A stretch of 64,000 nucleotides of DNA from Trichoplax adhaerens (Eukaryota > Placozoa > Uniplacotomia > Trichoplacea > Trichoplacidae), in NCBI RefSeq assembly GCF_000150275.1, contig NW_002060944.1, positions 210,169 through 274,168 of the forward strand, written 5' to 3'. How positions within the stretch are numbered: position 1 is the first letter of the stretch; each line of letters starts with the position of its first letter. This document shows, one piece after another, positions 63,276 to 64,000 of this stretch. The notes under the pieces were generated by a model that saw only the letters and a list, made by a program, of their open reading frames with translations, did no database searches and was not told the DNA's origin. The position numbers were made by a program, and so were the translations under genes.

Positions 63276-63473
63276 TTAAATGTTACAACTGTACTCATAA
63301 TTGACTCTGCTAACATTGAATTGTAAACAACGCTGATTATTGCCTACAAATGCTAACGGGCCCTGTGTAAAATAATAATATAGATTTATCTCATCTTTCG
63401 CCAATATTAAATTTTCATCTACATTATCACACGGATCATCGAATGCTGCTAATTCGAATGATAGAATACTCAT
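63276..63473 (-). CDS. Possible small exon or ORF of unknown function
   Basis: A 65-codon minus-strand frame with an acidic stretch (FDDPCDNVDENL) and GPLAFVGNNQRCLQFNV. It reads more like a protein than most frames here but shows no family I know. It may be a terminal exon of an unseen gene or chance. No flanking splice sites were confirmed. Confidence 0.2.
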   Translation of the reverse strand: MSILSFELAAFDDPCDNVDENLILAKDEINLYYYFTQGPLAFVGNNQRCLQFNVSRVNYEYSCNI

Positions 63474-63861
63474 GTACGGTTGATTTAGAAAACATCAGTC
63501 GTACCATGAACAGGAGTAGTTGTGGCCGTAGGTAAACAATAGTGGATCATATCATCGCTTTCAATTTAATTTAAAAAGCCTTCCGGGTAGATTACGATTA
63601 TATTCATACTTTATCTCTTGTAATTAATAAAAAAGAAAAATACTGATGATAGAAAGCAGCTGGATTGCTGAGACCATGCATGCTTGAGACAAATTAACAG
63701 ACAATGATCTGAAAGTGCGGTACTGTACTGTACACTGTACAGTACAGCACACGGTATTTCTAGAACGTTTACACCGTTGAATTTTATGCACACATTATGA
63801 ATGTCATTCCATACACGATACGTCTAATTAAATTAACTCAATAATAATATGGAACATAGTC

Positions 63862-64000
63862 ATGTATTTTATGCTCATTAATAAATTACCATTGCCGTGC
63901 CAAACAATTTCTTTACTCTATGATTCGGAATTGAAATTGGCAGCTCAACTGGATAGACAAGCTTGCCTTTCTAGATCAGCCAATTCTGAAGAAAGCGACG
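63862..64000 (+). CDS. Possible start of a gene running off right edge
   Basis: From the ATG at 63862 (or a second at 63871) the frame stays open to the window end: 46 codons, including DSELKLAAQLDRQACLSRSA and then an acidic-serine end. Amphipathic, with no recognised family. The lack of stops in AT-rich DNA is mildly supportive only. Confidence 0.3.
   Translation, partial: MYFMLINKLPLPCQTISLLYDSELKLAAQLDRQACLSRSANSEESD

Overview
The window reads as nuclear DNA from an intron-rich, AT-rich animal genome. Its genes are compact, with many exons, GT-AG introns mostly of 80-500 bases and, for most genes, orthologues shared with vertebrates. The content (a CLC-7-type transporter, Pol III subunit RPC5, mitochondrial L7/L12, a ninein-like protein, CARD/Apaf-1-like proteins, a GT10 fucosyltransferase) fits an early-branching metazoan. 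A placozoan is my best guess, but that is inference, not proof. Exon models below were read by hand. Splice phases agree at the junctions used, and summed coding lengths divide by three. One junction in the Apaf-1-like gene and the first exons of several genes remain uncertain.

Layout. 1-709 (minus): 5' end of a secreted or membrane protein running off the left edge. 1335-2062: a large imperfect inverted repeat. 2280-7860: three diverged copies of a block carrying a DUF2278 (YukJ-like) gene, one intact and two decayed. 7985-8690 (minus): a TPR pseudogene. 8700-15020: gene-poor, with a minisatellite of about 86-base units. 15025-18217 (plus): ninein-like protein in 10 exons. 20882-26830 (minus): CLC-7-like Cl-/H+ exchanger in 27 exons. 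28800-30500: a GC-richer stretch with a CRE palindrome and a repeat cluster built from TGTACAGTA words and CCGCCATTTTGG boxes, upstream of MRPL12 (30689-31782, plus, 5 exons). 32724-38194 (minus): POLR3E/RPC5 in 20 exons. 38400-39990: five to six copies of a satellite of about 297 bases. 41222-48930 (plus): an Apaf-1-like gene in 15 exons (CARD, winged helix, helical domain, divergent beta-propeller) with no NB-ARC nucleotide-binding core. 51483-51875 (plus): intronless ACT-domain protein. 54159-55355 (minus): intronless alpha-1,3-fucosyltransferase. 60404-61420 (plus): a second CARD protein. 63862-64000 (plus): possible start of another gene.

The housekeeping genes have no evident shared pathway. 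The two CARD genes, on the same strand about 11.5 kb apart, could belong to one death or innate-immune signalling network. The most notable features are the Apaf-1-like architecture lacking its ATPase, the decaying DUF2278 triplicate, and the palindromic repeat cluster with YY1/TISU-like boxes.
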